64,000 nt of DNA from Brachionus plicatilis. Its lineage: Eukaryota; Rotifera; Eurotatoria; Ploima; Brachionidae. Location of the stretch: positions 264,776 to 328,775 of the forward strand of contig QEOQ01000559.1 in NCBI GenBank assembly GCA_010279815.1. Reading direction: 5' to 3'. The notes below the pieces were generated by a model. It was not told where the DNA came from, made no database searches, and saw nothing but the letters and a program-made list of their open reading frames with translations. Position numbers and translations under genes: made by a program. Below are positions 53,601 to 63,554 of the stretch, in pieces; position 1 is the first letter of the stretch, and each line of letters starts with the position of its first letter.

Positions 53601-56600
53601 TTTAAGCTTTTGTGTACCTATCAAACATTTTTTAAATTTTTTCTCCTTCAGGTTTTTTTTAATTAAATTTTTTTAAATTTCTTACTTTTGAATAAAAAGA
53701 ATTAGGACAAAAAATCTTTTAATATTTACTCATAAATCATGCAAGTAAGTGGTATATCTTCAGAATGAGTTAAGTCGGATTTGACAATGGGCACTCCGCG
53801 AATTGGTTCGTCAATTTTATCAGGGGACATTTTTGTCTTTTGAACTTCGTCCAAGAACTTACATTCATATAAGTATCCGGCATCGAAGTCATCCATGGAT
53901 AGCCAAAAAGTGTCCGCAGAGCTGTAAAGAGCCCAGCAGATTTTACTCGGTGTTTCCGGTATGAATGGCTTCCATTCGTCTTCTTTAGGCTTTGTATCTT
54001 CATTATCCTCCTCATCAGCATTTTCTGCCTCTTCAGCTTTTTTTTCTTCGGCCTTTTTCTTTTTTTTCTCCTCTTCTTCGTCAATGCCTCTAAGTCGTCT
54101 CAACTCCATTTCCTTTTTGAGCCGTTCTTCTTCCTCAATGCGTTTTCGCTCCAGTTCTTCTTCATGCTAAATTAAAATGATAAATAAAAATTTAATAAAC
54201 AAAAAAGCCAATTACTCTCAAAAATGATTTTATTGATTTAAATTGGTATTTCCGGTGTTTAAGGCTAAGTTCTATTAAAAAAGTTTTGGTCACGTCATAT
54301 GAGCCTGGCACAGGTGCATCAAATTCGTGTACTGCCCCGTTTTCCATGCAAACAAGGAGTCGGTTTTTATTCTTAAATTGTTTGTTGGATTAAAAAAAAA
54401 ATATGTTTAAGAAGTATTACATAATCTGCAGGAGTCCATGTCATATAAGTAACTTTTGATGGTAGATTGACAAAACCAATTGGTGATCGGGTGTTTTGTT
54501 TGTTAGAGAAGAAGAACACCGTTTTGTCATCACTCTTAAAAATTTAATTAATTATTTTATTAAATAGCTATTAATTTTGTTTTTTTTTCTAAAAAAGCGA
54601 AAAATTTTAATACAACTTTTTTTTAATTAAAGATCAAACAAAAAATAGCTTGAATAGGTTTTTTGAATTTTGTAACAAAAAATTTAAATTAAAAAAAATT
54701 TTTTTGGTTCGGGTCTAAGACTTGTTCTGCAAAATTTACAAATTTTGATTTTGCATTAACTCTGCAATTTGACTTGAAGTATTTTTTTTATTTTTTTTAG
54801 AATGAGAAAAAATTTTATTTTGATTTTAAATTTTTTCAGTTCTAAAATTTACAAAACCGCTTCCACATCTATTTTTAAGACCAAATTTATTTCAAAAAAT
54901 ATGTTCTAATCTCAAAAAAAATTTTTTAATGAAGATTTTGATTAATGAAATTTTATTCTTTTTCAACATTAAAATATTTTTTTTAAAAGTTAAATTTTTT
55001 ACTTACTCCTGTAGCGATGAGCTCATTTTTTGAATCAAAAGCAATTTGAGTAATGGCGTCCGTATGTGGTTTGAAAACTTCGAACATTACAAGCTCATAT
55101 TTATCATTTTTAGGTATTAGTTTCAAAAATCTGATAACTCCATCTTTAAAACCAGCAACAATGGTTCCACCATCTGGATCAATCTTAAAGAATAATATTA
55201 GCTTCTGTCAAGATTTTTTCACTGCATATTATTATATTAAACACAAGCTATTTTCTTGTTTTTTTATTAAAAATGTAACTTTTAGAGTCTCACTTCCTTA
55301 ATTTGAATTCGATAAATTACTCTAACCAATAAAAGCCTTTATTCTGACTTTTTTGTTTTTTATTGTCTTGATAAATTTGTTTTAAAAAAAATTAAATATT
55401 TTATAAATTCAAAATTAAATAATATTTTAACAGTCCTCTAATACATAGAATTTTGGATACTAAATTAATTAATGTATTAATGTCGAGGTTTAATTAACAG
55501 AACCATCATAAAGTTGACTAATAAATATATATCAATAAAATTTAATTTTAATTATTTTAGATAAATAAAGATATTTATTTATTTCTTTCAAAGAACACAG
55601 ATGAAAGATAACAACAAAAAAAACAATTTAATCAATGAAATTTTTTGGCAAATTGAAGCCCCTTTTTATTTTAAATTTTCTTTCAAACATTTAGAGCATT
55701 TTATCAAGTTTAAACAGTTTAAAAAGTTTAAAATGAGAATTTATAAAAGATGATATCGAATTGACTTTTGAATCATATTAATATTAAATTTTAATTTAAA
55801 AAATTAAATTAAAAAATAAGAGATCTGGTGTGTTATACTTTCAAATTTGATATTCAAGTTTTAGATTAATTTGAAATTCTTGTTCAAATTATAATTAAAT
55901 TTAAATACTGGAGAACTAATTTAAATATAAATGTATGTGGATCTAAAGCATAATTTGAAATTATTTCTATTATTAATAAATGAATATTTTATCAGAAATT
56001 TATTAGGACAGAAAAAAAATTTTGAAAAAATATCGATTGATTCGTGACTATTCACCATTCGAGCCGAAAGCAATTCCTCAAATGATTCTAGGACATTATT
56101 TAACAATAAATGATGAAGTTTAATTTTTTTACGATACAATTAATTAAAATTTGTGCGGGTTAATTATTCTTGTTGACAATAAATAGCTATAAGTTATATT
56201 TGATAAAAAAAAAATCCTTTAATACTTTTAGATGACTTTTAATACATTAAATTGAAAATTTTTCTATTGACTTTGAATCAAAATAAATGACGCTTTAATA
56301 TGCGGCCATTTTTAAATATCCCTTTTTATTGAACTTTTAAATTTTTTAATAAAAAATTTTAAAAACAAAAAAATTTAAAGGATTGAATTTTTTTTAAACT
56401 ATCAAAATCATTAGATAAATAGAGTTTTAAAAGCCATGCCTTACCAACCTACTTGAAACTATTGACACAATAACTGAGGCTTTAAATCGCGGTTTTACTT
56501 CGATAACAACATTCATGGACTTTGCCAAAGCGTTCGTGTCGCATAGAGCATTATTAAAGAAGTAGGAACTTTATGAATACGATGATAAGTTAGTAAATTG

Positions 56601-59600
56601 GATTAAAGATATTTTGTCTAGATGTAGGCAAAGAGTGGTGATGCGTAAAGAGGTGTCAGACTGGTTGGATGTAATTAGTGGTGTGCTACAGAGATCAGTG
56701 CTCATATAACAATTGATGGTTAGCCTTTAGAGAGTACTAATAAAGAACGTGATTTGGGTATTATCCTTTGTTCAAACTTAAAATGGGACCAACAAGCGAC
56801 GCTGCAAATACAGCCTCCACTGTTCTCTGGCAATTGAGCAAGGCCTTCAAGTTCTTGTCTATTCAATCGTTTAGATCGCTTTATATTGCATTGTAAGACA
56901 GCATTTAGAATATGCAATAGCAGCTTGGTGCCCTCGTACCAAAAAACACATAAATGTACTAGAAAAAGTACAGATTAGAGCTACAAATCTTGTTAAGAGC
57001 TTAAAAGATCTTTCATATGAAAAATTGGACCTTCCGACCTCTAAGAAAGAAGAGAGAGAGCCTACTTAATCGAGTACTTTAAAATTTCGAAAGAGTTGAG
57101 CATTATTGACTGGTGCAACCCAAACAAGCTCACTAATTCACTATCAGTTGAAGGTGGCTAGAGGTATTCAGGGAGGAAAGCACAGGTTAGCAAAACAATT
57201 CACAAGGATCAGCCAAAGAGAACACTTTTTGTCGAATAGAGTGGTAGACAATTGGAATCGATTGTCTACTGGTATTATTTCAGTAAACACCAAGAACAGT
57301 TTTAAAAAGAAGATTGATAACTTTTTCAAGTCAAACAAGAAATAAGTATCAAAATTTTCAAAATTTAAAATCAGGCTGATTATAGCTTTAAAATAAATAA
57401 AAATTATATCACAAAGCAAACCATCAAAAAAAATTTGTACAACTTTTTACAAAATTTGCCAAAAGCTGAAGTTGTAAGGCGATTCACTGGTCTTGGATAC
57501 AAAAAATTTTCTATTTATTGTTGACTAGATGTTATGGAAAAAGATAAAACTTTCAAGAGAAAAAAAGGAAGTTGTGACCTGCTAAAATTGCGACGAAGCT
57601 AATGGTTGCTAAACTTAGAGCCTATTTCAATCATAAATCGAGTCAACATGTCTACCTTGGAGAGTGTATTAAGAAATGCATTGAACCAATGATTAAGGAA
57701 TATTAACAGGGTGGCAATTATGTAGTTTGGCCCGACTTAGCATCATATCACTATGCGAATATGGTACAGAATTATAATGTTAGATAAAAATATAAGGTAT
57801 GTTGCCAAAGAAGTGCATCCAGCAAACAAATCAAAAGTATGACCAATCGAAGATTTTTGGGGAAATTTGAAAGCTAATGAGGGTGATTGGAAGGCCAAAA
57901 ATCTTAAGCAACTCGAAAACAAAATTCGCACTTGCCTGAGCAATATGGACCCAACGTTTGTATAAGACCATGCCAAAACTGTTCGCTCTAGGCTCGATAT
58001 CATAAGTCGTCATGAAATTTAATATCTTAACTGATATTATTTTTTCAAAATAAGAGGGTTCATTTATAATTAAAAAAAAAAATTTAAAGCCTTTTGTAAT
58101 AAAATTTTTTTTATGGTAAACTTAAATTTGTACCATTTTTTATTCTACACCCATTTTTATTATTATTAGATGATCTTAAACTTCAATTTGCCTAATTATC
58201 TGGATCTGAAAAACACTGAAAAACACATCTAATTGTGTTGACAAAAAATTGAGTTTTTTTTTTTATGAATTGAGTTTGTGACGGTAAGGCAGAGCCTAGG
58301 AAAAATTTAAAAAAAAAATCAAAAAAAAATTTACTCTTGTATTCAACCATTTGAGCGAGGTGCCACCTTTGGAGAATTTTTTCTGGCACAAAATTTCAAA
58401 ATTGGTGTAATCATAGACTTTAATAGATCCATCATCAGCCGTAGTGGCAAACAAATGGCTTATCGGACAACACTCAATGCCATTGATGCATCCAGCATGA
58501 TAATTGAACAGTTTTCTCGGATTTTCACTAGTCGCACTAAATCCCAAATCTATTTTCCATATAGCTCCATTAGAGTCCTGGGCGTACCATATGGTCGAGT
58601 CTTCGCTCACATCCTTGACCATAGACCTCAGCGCCACATTATTTCCCACTTTGAGCTCATTTAGCGGCTCGATCTCAAGCTTGACCCCTTCTTCACTCGG
58701 CTCTGACGAGTCTATAGTCTCAAAGTCCCACACTCTGATCGAGCCATCATCCCCTATAGTGTAAATGTCACCTTCGTTCAAAGTAATCTGCTGAATGGTT
58801 CCTGTGTGACATGACTTGTTTTTTTTGCGACAAATCTCAGTCTGAATTAGACTCTCGTCCCACAGCAGCATGTTGCCCCATTCGCAGCCGGACAACACTT
58901 TTCCATCCGGCAGCTCTGCGTAGCCCTCGATGTCAGAGATTTCTGTCTTGCCAAACTTGCCAATGTCCCCTTGGAGCTTAAAGCCAGTGAATGTCTTGGC
59001 CATTTTCCAGAACTTGATGTGTCCTGTGCCAGCTGATGTCAAAATGCCGTCCAAGTCTTTGGAAAAAGTAACTTTGAAAATGTCCTGAGAAAACGCCTTG
59101 GTCCTGAGCACCACTTTTTCCTCTCGCCAATCCCATATTGTGAGCATGTAGTCGGGCGCTGAGCCCAACGAAGCGATCAAATTGCCACTAGGGTCATAGT
59201 CAAGAAAAGCGTAGCCTTTTATGGTGCCTTGTCTCAGAATGCGGTACAACTTGAGAGATGGATACGCATAGATGTTTATATTGGGCACATTGCCTTTTTC
59301 TCCCACTGCAAAAAACTGTCTACTTGGATGAACAGCTATGGCTCCTATTGCACCACCGCTCAGCGTTTTTAAATAGCGCTGCTCTCTAGTGCCAATGTTG
59401 AGCAATTGTACCAAGCTACCAGCGCTGAAAATTAAGGTCTCCTCATCGAGTGCGAACAAATTGGAGCGTTTTTTGCAGTCGTAGCCAAATGAGTGGAATA
59501 ACTGCAAAAAACTGCTGTTCATATTTGACTCTTCGGACACCACTGGCTTGAAGATCATCGACTCGTAGTCGTAGAAAAAATCCGGGTCCATTTTAGTGAC

Positions 59601-59810
59601 CACGGTTTTTTTCGGCTTCTTTGGCTTTTCTGTTTTAATTTGCTCCTCTGGCTCACCTTGGTCCTGTGTCTCAACTGGCACATCACTTTTTTCATTCTCC
59701 ATCATCTGGTCATCATCTAAATTCACTTGGTCATCTACATTCACTTGGTCCTCTTTAATTTCATCAGACTCTTTAATTTCTTCTATAGGCGGCTTAGTCT
59801 CGTCCGACAT
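39936..59810 (-). CDS. CFAP44: CFAP44 (WDR52) homolog, complete ten-exon gene
   Basis: Joined exons: 59810-58335, 55183-55007, 54534-54421, 54371-54216, 54166-53730, 52096-51297, 49040-48900, 48751-48387, 48327-48146, 41661-39936. All nine introns are GT-AG and keep the frame, giving 1857 residues, near the family's usual ~1850. The N-terminal half is WD40 propellers (KAFSQDIFKVTFS, GHIKFWKMAKTFTG, LPDGKVLSGCEWGNMLLWDE and SIRVWDFETIDS are family hallmarks). The C-terminal half is coiled coil with LDICPSGLRQELYDQVCQLR and FPSDLSQALAF. CFAP44 pairs with CFAP43 in the tether/tetherhead of axonemal inner dynein arm f/I1 and is needed for normal ciliary beating. Introns range from 49 to 6484 bp. 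The long ones carry transposons. Confidence 0.95.
42243..43380 (+). mobile_element. 5'-truncated LINE with intact RT end
   Basis: The open frame 42279-43154 (291 residues) holds RT motifs GVPQGSVISPLLFSIYIND and FADDLVTFF (catalytic Asp pair), then KISVEKSCSVVFS, FLGIKFDSKLNF and the C-terminal LVGSILDYSFPWLN block. It is Jockey/CR1-like. The 3' UTR is pyrimidine rich and ends TTATTCTGAAGGAGCTC, then (AAATA)n at 43350-43375. Everything upstream of the GVPQG box is missing. The intact frame suggests recent insertion. Confidence 0.87.
43397..43510 (-). CDS. Small acidic ORF of the TIR element
   Basis: 37 residues from ATG (MSTTSDSCVPTYYSDDDTSG, then DASEIEEPR). It could be the first coding exon of the transposase of the surrounding element, or an isolated peptide. 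No family assignment. Confidence 0.25.
   Translation of the reverse strand: MSTTSDSCVPTYYSDDDTSGDASEIEEPRLHLDSIIA
43555..43828. mobile_element. hAT-type MITE, 274 bp
   Basis: Ends CAGACTTGATTTTAAGTCAC and, on the reverse strand, CAGACTTGTTTTAAGTCACA. Exact 8-bp duplication GTACTTTT (43547-43554 and 43829-43836). Interior repeats of TTAAGTC. Non-coding. Confidence 0.88.
44147..44583 (-). mobile_element. Tigger/pogo-type internally deleted element
   Basis: Ends CAGTCGACTCTCTTTAATCC and, on the reverse strand, CAGTCGACTCGCTTTAATCC, flanked by TA. The minus strand holds the transposase C-terminus with one frameshift: EALTDQDTIEIVQ, then DDEVEVIDQEPVSVSYKQAK, QVQIFFETC, ending in a stop. The DNA-binding and DDE domains are deleted. 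Confidence 0.85.
44781..45405. mobile_element. TIR element splitting the mariner transposase
   Basis: TATTTCTTTCTGCTAGTAAA and the reverse-strand TATTTCTTCTGCTAGCAATT, each followed by a T run, bound about 625 bp. CAAATNGGNGATC flanks it (44768-44780 and 45414-45426) as a possible imperfect duplication. The interior encodes a short basic peptide (PKRRGSHRGSTTIKRNTEN). Class unknown. Confidence 0.6.
47100..47165 (-). mobile_element. LINE 3' terminus remnant
   Basis: On the minus strand, CGCCTTAAAGCG, then TTCAATGAAATAAATAAATA: the hairpin-plus-tail arrangement also seen at 494-545. Confidence 0.4.
48146..49040 (-). CDS. CFAP44: CFAP44 exons 7-9
   Basis: Exon 7 (49040-48900, acidic, EILNAENQGLNLEDLKTREL), exon 8 (48751-48387, GQSIMDQMKKIFGKLHGN, then RRNKRLKRKREWQELMKSKL) and exon 9 (48327-48146, KRCLSLRDKKKQLVDEINTA). 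Introns are 148 and 59 bp, with phases 1, 0 and 2 matching across junctions. Confidence 0.9.
49041..51296 (-). other. CFAP44 intron 6
   Basis: 2256 bp, AT-rich. It contains the dispersed repeat copy at 50188-50585 and no other recognised element. Confidence 0.85.
50188..50585. repeat. Dispersed 400-bp AT-rich repeat, copy 2
   Basis: Colinear with 548-947, diverged by substitutions and small indels. It ends at TTTGATATGAAACTTAAATTTGCC. Confidence 0.6.
51297..52096 (-). CDS. CFAP44: CFAP44 exon 6
   Basis: Acceptor AATTCTAG before 52096. It supplies one base to the split codon and continues KYSIMGEKNGVLRVSPM, a last WD segment (YGHVTNICLSYDEKFLFSIG), then the start of the coiled-coil half (EQAKQKSEYDKMIAIAEGKK, SRDEFMLEE). 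Donor GTATTT at 51296. Confidence 0.92.
52097..53729 (-). other. CFAP44 intron 5
   Basis: 1633 bp, AT-rich. 53045-53345 contains a cluster of TTACGTAAAATT/CACGTAATTTTACGT palindromes, probably a small non-autonomous repeat. Confidence 0.8.
53045..53345. repeat. TTACGT palindrome cluster
   Basis: AATTACACGTAAAATT on the left and TTTCACGTAAAATTACGTAA on the right bracket CACGTAATTTTACGTGAAAT. The motif occurs about six times in 300 bp. MITE-like, no TSD identified. Confidence 0.45.
53730..54166 (-). CDS. CFAP44: CFAP44 exon 5
   Basis: Starts after TTAATTTAG with HEEELERKRIEEEERLKKEM, a Lys/Glu-rich charged linker, then a propeller segment (CWALYSSADTFWLSMDDFDA, DEPIRGVPIVKSD). Ends two bases into a codon at GTAAAT. 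The shared aspartate codon with exon 6 confirms the junction. Confidence 0.92.
54216..55183 (-). CDS. CFAP44: CFAP44 exons 2-4
   Basis: Exon 2 (55183-55007: DPDGGTIVAGFKDGVIRFLK), exon 3 (54534-54421: SDDKTVFFFSNKQN, LPSKVTYMTWTPADY) and exon 4 (54371-54216: NKNRLLVCMENGAVHEFDAP). All are phase 0. They continue the second WD propeller. Introns 2 and 3 are 472 and 49 bp. Confidence 0.92.
56430..57350 (+). pseudogene. CR1/L2-like LINE relic in CFAP44 intron 1
   Basis: Broken frames carry the RT palm (TITEALNRGFTSITTFMDFA, KAFV, WIKDILSRCRQRVVM, then a GVLQRSVL box). After an internal deletion follows the C-terminal part (RDLGIILCSNLKWDQQ, LEYAIAAW, VQIRATNLVKSL) and 57106-57345 (REHFLSNRVVDNWNRLS). 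It is the same general family as 28395-29294 but much older. Confidence 0.8.
57420..58030 (+). pseudogene. Mariner-like transposase relic in CFAP44 intron 1
   Basis: Plus-strand frames give VWPDLASYHYANM with the second catalytic Asp, NIRYVAKEVHPANKSK, PIEDFWGNLKANEGDWKAKN (third catalytic position) and NKIRTCLSNMDPTFV. These are the C-terminal half of a Tc1/mariner-type DDE transposase, with stops. It is related to the element at 41716-46023 by the WPDLAS block. Confidence 0.82.
58335..59810 (-). CDS. CFAP44: CFAP44 exon 1 (start codon, first WD propeller)
   Basis: Starts MSDETKPPIEEIKESDEIKE, acidic for about 80 residues, then the conserved HSFGYDCKKRSNLFALDEET block and WD repeats to residue 492. 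The donor GTAAAT follows AGA. The 12 residues read beyond it are intronic. Confidence 0.95.
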
Positions 59811-59903
59811 TTTAAAATCTAAATTTTTAAATTTTTCAAATTAATAAAATTTTCTAAAAAAATTATTTTTAATCCCCGTAAAGCTGATTTAAAGAGCTAT
59901 AAT

Positions 59904-61710
59904 TTAAAAAAAAATAAAGTTTTTTTTTTTGATTTTTATTTTGGTCAGCACTAGCGATTTCTTACTCTCATATTCCGGTGGTTGTTCACTTTCCGAGTCG
60001 GACAAAGAGTCCTCGCTCGACTCGGCATTGTCTTTTTTATAAGAAAATAAAATTGGAGAAGAGCGTTTTAAAGATTTTAAGTTTGATTGATCTGGCTCTG
60101 TCTCACCACTAGGTCTATTGGCCTTACTTTGATTATCTAAAGCAGAAAATGATTCTAAAGAAGATTTTTCAGTAAGTGACCCGTGAAATGAAAGTTTTTC
60201 CTCTCCGGAAATAATCGAGGAAAAACTTTTATTTTTTTGATCATCTAAATTTTCGAATGATTTTTTTAGATCAGAAAGTGATCTGAACAAAGCTGGTCCA
60301 TTTTGGTCATCTTCTACCAAAGATATCTCTTTCAAATTATCTTTGACAGATTCAGGTTCATCTAAATTTTTAAATGATTTTTTTAGATCCGGATGTGACC
60401 TAACCAAAAGTGATTTATCATCAATTGTTTCTACCAAGGGTGACTCAACTAAAGGTGATTTATCTTCATCATTTGTTTCTACCAAGGGTGACTCAACTAA
60501 AGGTGATTTATCATCAATTGTTTCCACCAAGGGTGACTCAACTAAAGGTGATTTATCTTCATCATTTGTTTCTACCAAGGGTGACTCAACTAAAGGTGAT
60601 TTATCTTCATCATTTGTTTCTACTATGGGTGACTCAACTAAAGGTGATTTATCTTCATCATTTATTTCATCTTTTTCCAAGGGTGATTTTATTTTGCCAT
60701 TTAAGTCTATTTCTACTGACGCTGCATTATTTAGTTGATTGTCAAAATTTTCAGGTGGTTTTTTAAATGTATTCAAAAGTGAAGTGTTTTCTTTTTGACC
60801 ATTAGGGTCATCAAAAAATTGGTCTAGATCAGAACTGCTTTCTGATTCAACCAACTGATCATGTTCAGTTTGTTTTTCGCTTAAATTTTCTTGTATTTTG
60901 TCCGAAAAAAATTTGTTTGATTGTGAACTTGAGTCAGAACTTTGAAATGTTCTCAGTGATATATCAATCGAATGAATTCTGGGAGACTTTTTGCTTAGTT
61001 CGATCAAGTCATGTTTTGTCTCAGTAATGGGTTCAAGTGATGGTCGATGGTTTCGTAAAGGATTTATTGTCGAATTGACTGGAATTTTTTGTCTTTCTTT
61101 TTTTTCATGTTTTTTTGAAAAATTCTCGGATTTTTTTTTTGGCCTAGAATCTTTAGGTACTTTAATTTTAGCATTTTTTTGATCGGTTTTTTTCGCAGGC
61201 TCATCTCTTGGTTTGTTCACTATAGAAGTTAAAATTGGTATTTTGGGCCTAGTATCTTTAAAAGTATTAATATTAATCAAAGGTTTATCATATTTAGTCC
61301 TAGGTTTTTCTTCTTTAGGTGGCACAGTGGCTGATTTTAGTTCTGGAGTGATTGGTGGAGACTGTGGTAGGCTTTTGTCTGATGAAGATGTGCTTCTCGA
61401 CCTTATATTCTCTACAATGCCAGATATGACTGTTTTGGCCAATTGATCCAATGTGTCTGGTTCAATCATAGGTTTCCATTCAGTACTAGGCTTAACTTTT
61501 TGTGGATAAATTACTTTTTCACTTGTTTCTTGTCTGTTTGTATCGAAAAAGTCAAGTTTTGCGTGATATTTTAGGCGAAATTTTTTTAAAGCCACGCATT
61601 TCAGAAGATGAAAAGCTCGCTTCCATGACAGTTTACTTGTCAAGTCTTAAAACAAGGGTTTAAACGGAGAAATCTAATAAAATACACTTACCAGAATTAT
61701 TTTTGGACAT
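59904..61710 (-). CDS. Unrecognised two-exon low-complexity protein
   Basis: Exon 1 is 61710-61692 (MSKNNS plus one base), donor GTAAGTG, 46-bp intron, acceptor TTTTAAG, exon 2 61645-59904: 586 residues. The first 45 residues are basic (KLSWKRAFHLLKCVALKKFR). The rest is Ser/Lys/Pro/Glu rich and likely disordered. Residues about 335-430 hold five near-exact copies of a 15/16-residue repeat (NDEDKSPLVESPLVET) encoded by a 45/48-bp minisatellite (60410-60660). The C-terminus is acidic then basic. No known domain. It shares strand with CFAP44, ending 93 bp before the CFAP44 start codon, so a ciliary link or joint transcription is possible but unproven. Confidence 0.75.
60410..60660. repeat. Coding minisatellite, 45/48-bp unit
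   Basis: Five units of GATTTATC(TTCATC)A..., CCAAGGGTGACTCAACTAAA. They differ mainly by one 3-bp indel, and the reading frame is kept. Confidence 0.9.
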
Positions 61711-62389
61711 TTTAAAGATTTGAAAAGTTTTAAGAATTAAGTTTTTTTTATTAGTATTAATATAAATTATATCTTTTAGTATCCATGGTAACAAGTTTCC
61801 TCGACACACAAAAAATAATTCTTTCAATAATTGAGCATAAAATTGTTCAAACTAGGCATTAAAAAATTTAATTTTGCAATAAATAATAGTAAAAAAATTT
61901 ATTGTTAATGCTGACTAAATATTTTCTAAAAGTCTTTTTTCAAATGAATTTTAAATTATTAGATTTTGAAGTTTTTTAATTTGTAATTAAAAATAAATGC
62001 TGATTTAAAGATGTGTTTTATTAGATTTTAACTATTATTTAGATAATATGTTAATTATGAATTTTTGGAGCTATATTTATTTAAAAAAATATTTTATTTT
62101 TGATGAAAAAGTGATTTCTTTATCCATATTATTTAAATTCCACCACCAACAAGCCTTTGATCAGTCTAGTTCTTTTGTCTGGCACCATGAGCCTTACAAT
62201 GGTCTGCCAAACGAGCAAAATTTTTAAACAGCATCCTTAGGAATTAAAATTGATTCCATGTCAACAATATATATATATATTAATAATTGCATTGATATTG
62301 TAGTATTGTGACATGATCAAACTATAAACATAACTTGTTACTTTAAGAGAAGAGAGATTATTTGTTATTTCTAAACTTATTTTAAATAT
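61711..62389. other. No gene seen
   Basis: Presumed promoter side of the 59904-61710 gene, AT-rich, with an (AT)n run near 62265-62280. Confidence 0.4.
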
Positions 62390-62815
62390 TAGTAGTAGTA
62401 GTATAGTTTTTCTGCGACAAGTCTAACCTCTTGTAGAACTTCCCAAGTTATATTTGATTAGCTTGCGGAAGCATTGCTGCTTATAACAGAGTTTTTTTAT
62501 ACTCGCTACTTACGTCTTTCGACGTAATTATTTATAGTCCCCTTGACTCGCGATTCCTGACACGTTCCCATGGGAAGATAATCGCTGTTCTAATGTCAGG
62601 CTCCATTTTTTAGATGAATGGTAACAATCATCCAGAGTAACAATTTGGCGATGAACTCAAATCAGGTGGCTAATAGAAGCACAACACTGAAAGCACAAGC
62701 TCAAATCCATAATTTATTTATTTTTTCTAACGTTACATTTATTTGACTTGACTAGGATTCGAACCCGGACTTTGAGTCGCAATAAGCTTTTGTTTTACCC
62801 ACTGCATAAATAAAG
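62390..62815 (-). mobile_element. tRNA-derived SINE with (ACT)n tail
   Basis: On the minus strand the 5' end carries Pol III promoter boxes: A-box-like TATGCAGTGGG (62808-62798) and a perfect B box GGGTTCGAATCC (62766-62755), about 33 bp apart. A tRNA-unrelated body of about 350 bp follows. The 3' end is (ACT)4 (62390-62404). The LINE at 28395-29294 ends with the same (ACT)n. Confidence 0.7.
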
Positions 62816-62849
62816 TGTTTTACTATAATGTGCTAAAAAAACTATCTAC

Positions 62850-63540
62850 GCTCTGTTTTCCATTTTTTATAAATTATTCGGAGGATAAAAGGTCTAAAAC
62901 TCTCTAATTCAATAGTCCTAAGCAAAATCATATTTAAAAATTTTATCTGCTCACAATTTGACTACGCGTTTATCCCTCTTTCAAGCTCGACTCAAAAAAT
63001 TACCGATGATCTACAAAAATTTCAACACTGAATTTTGAGACACATCAAGTTTTTCCCACTGAAGACGAGAATTATAAACATCCACAATAATTTTAAAAAT
63101 TGACATGATTGCAACTAGAACCAAATTACTTTTAGACAAATTCCTCTTGAAGCGAGTAGAACATCAGCAATTAAGCAAAGATTTAGAATCCTATTCAACT
63201 AATACATCCGAACTAAACCCGAAATTTCGCATTCGAATGAAGAATTTAGGAACGTGTTTAGTCAAAAGAGCTGACTCTTTAAACTGCCAAATCACAATTT
63301 TTTTTTTAATTTTTTTTTCTTTTTCTTCTTTTTCTCTTTTTTTCTTTTAATAAATGAGCTTATCCGATAAAAAGTACTAATTATTTAATCAATATCTGTC
63401 AATATTTTTTATTTTTTAATTTATTTTACTCAATTTTGTACTTTTTTGATATTTTTTTTTCAATCGCTAGACTGAAAAGAAGGACTTAGTTCCATTCTGT
63501 GCGGCCTGAGGTTTACCTCAAATTATTTATTAAATTAAGA
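62850..63540 (+). pseudogene. LINE 3' relic
   Basis: Plus-strand frames show FDYAFIPLSSSTQKITDDLQ, then LRHIKFFPLKTRI, and 63105-63300 (RTKLLLDKFLLKRVEHQQLS, PKFRIRMKNLGTCLVKRA), as in the C-terminus of Jockey-like RT proteins. A T/C-rich 3' UTR and a hairpin GAGGTTTACCTC with an AAATTATTTATTAAATTAAG tail (about 63508-63540) close it. Confidence 0.6.
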
Positions 63541-63554
63541 GTATTTGTTAATAT

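Larger units (their letters stand above)
55184..58334 (-). other. CFAP44 intron 1
   Basis: 3151 bp. It contains a LINE relic and a mariner relic, both plus strand, in its 5' half. 55184-56400 is AT-rich without genes. Confidence 0.85.

Noticed and set aside
60343..60766. Plus-strand repetitive ORFs
   Set aside because: They are the complement of the 45/48-bp coding minisatellite of the minus-strand gene, which has a proper start exon and intron.
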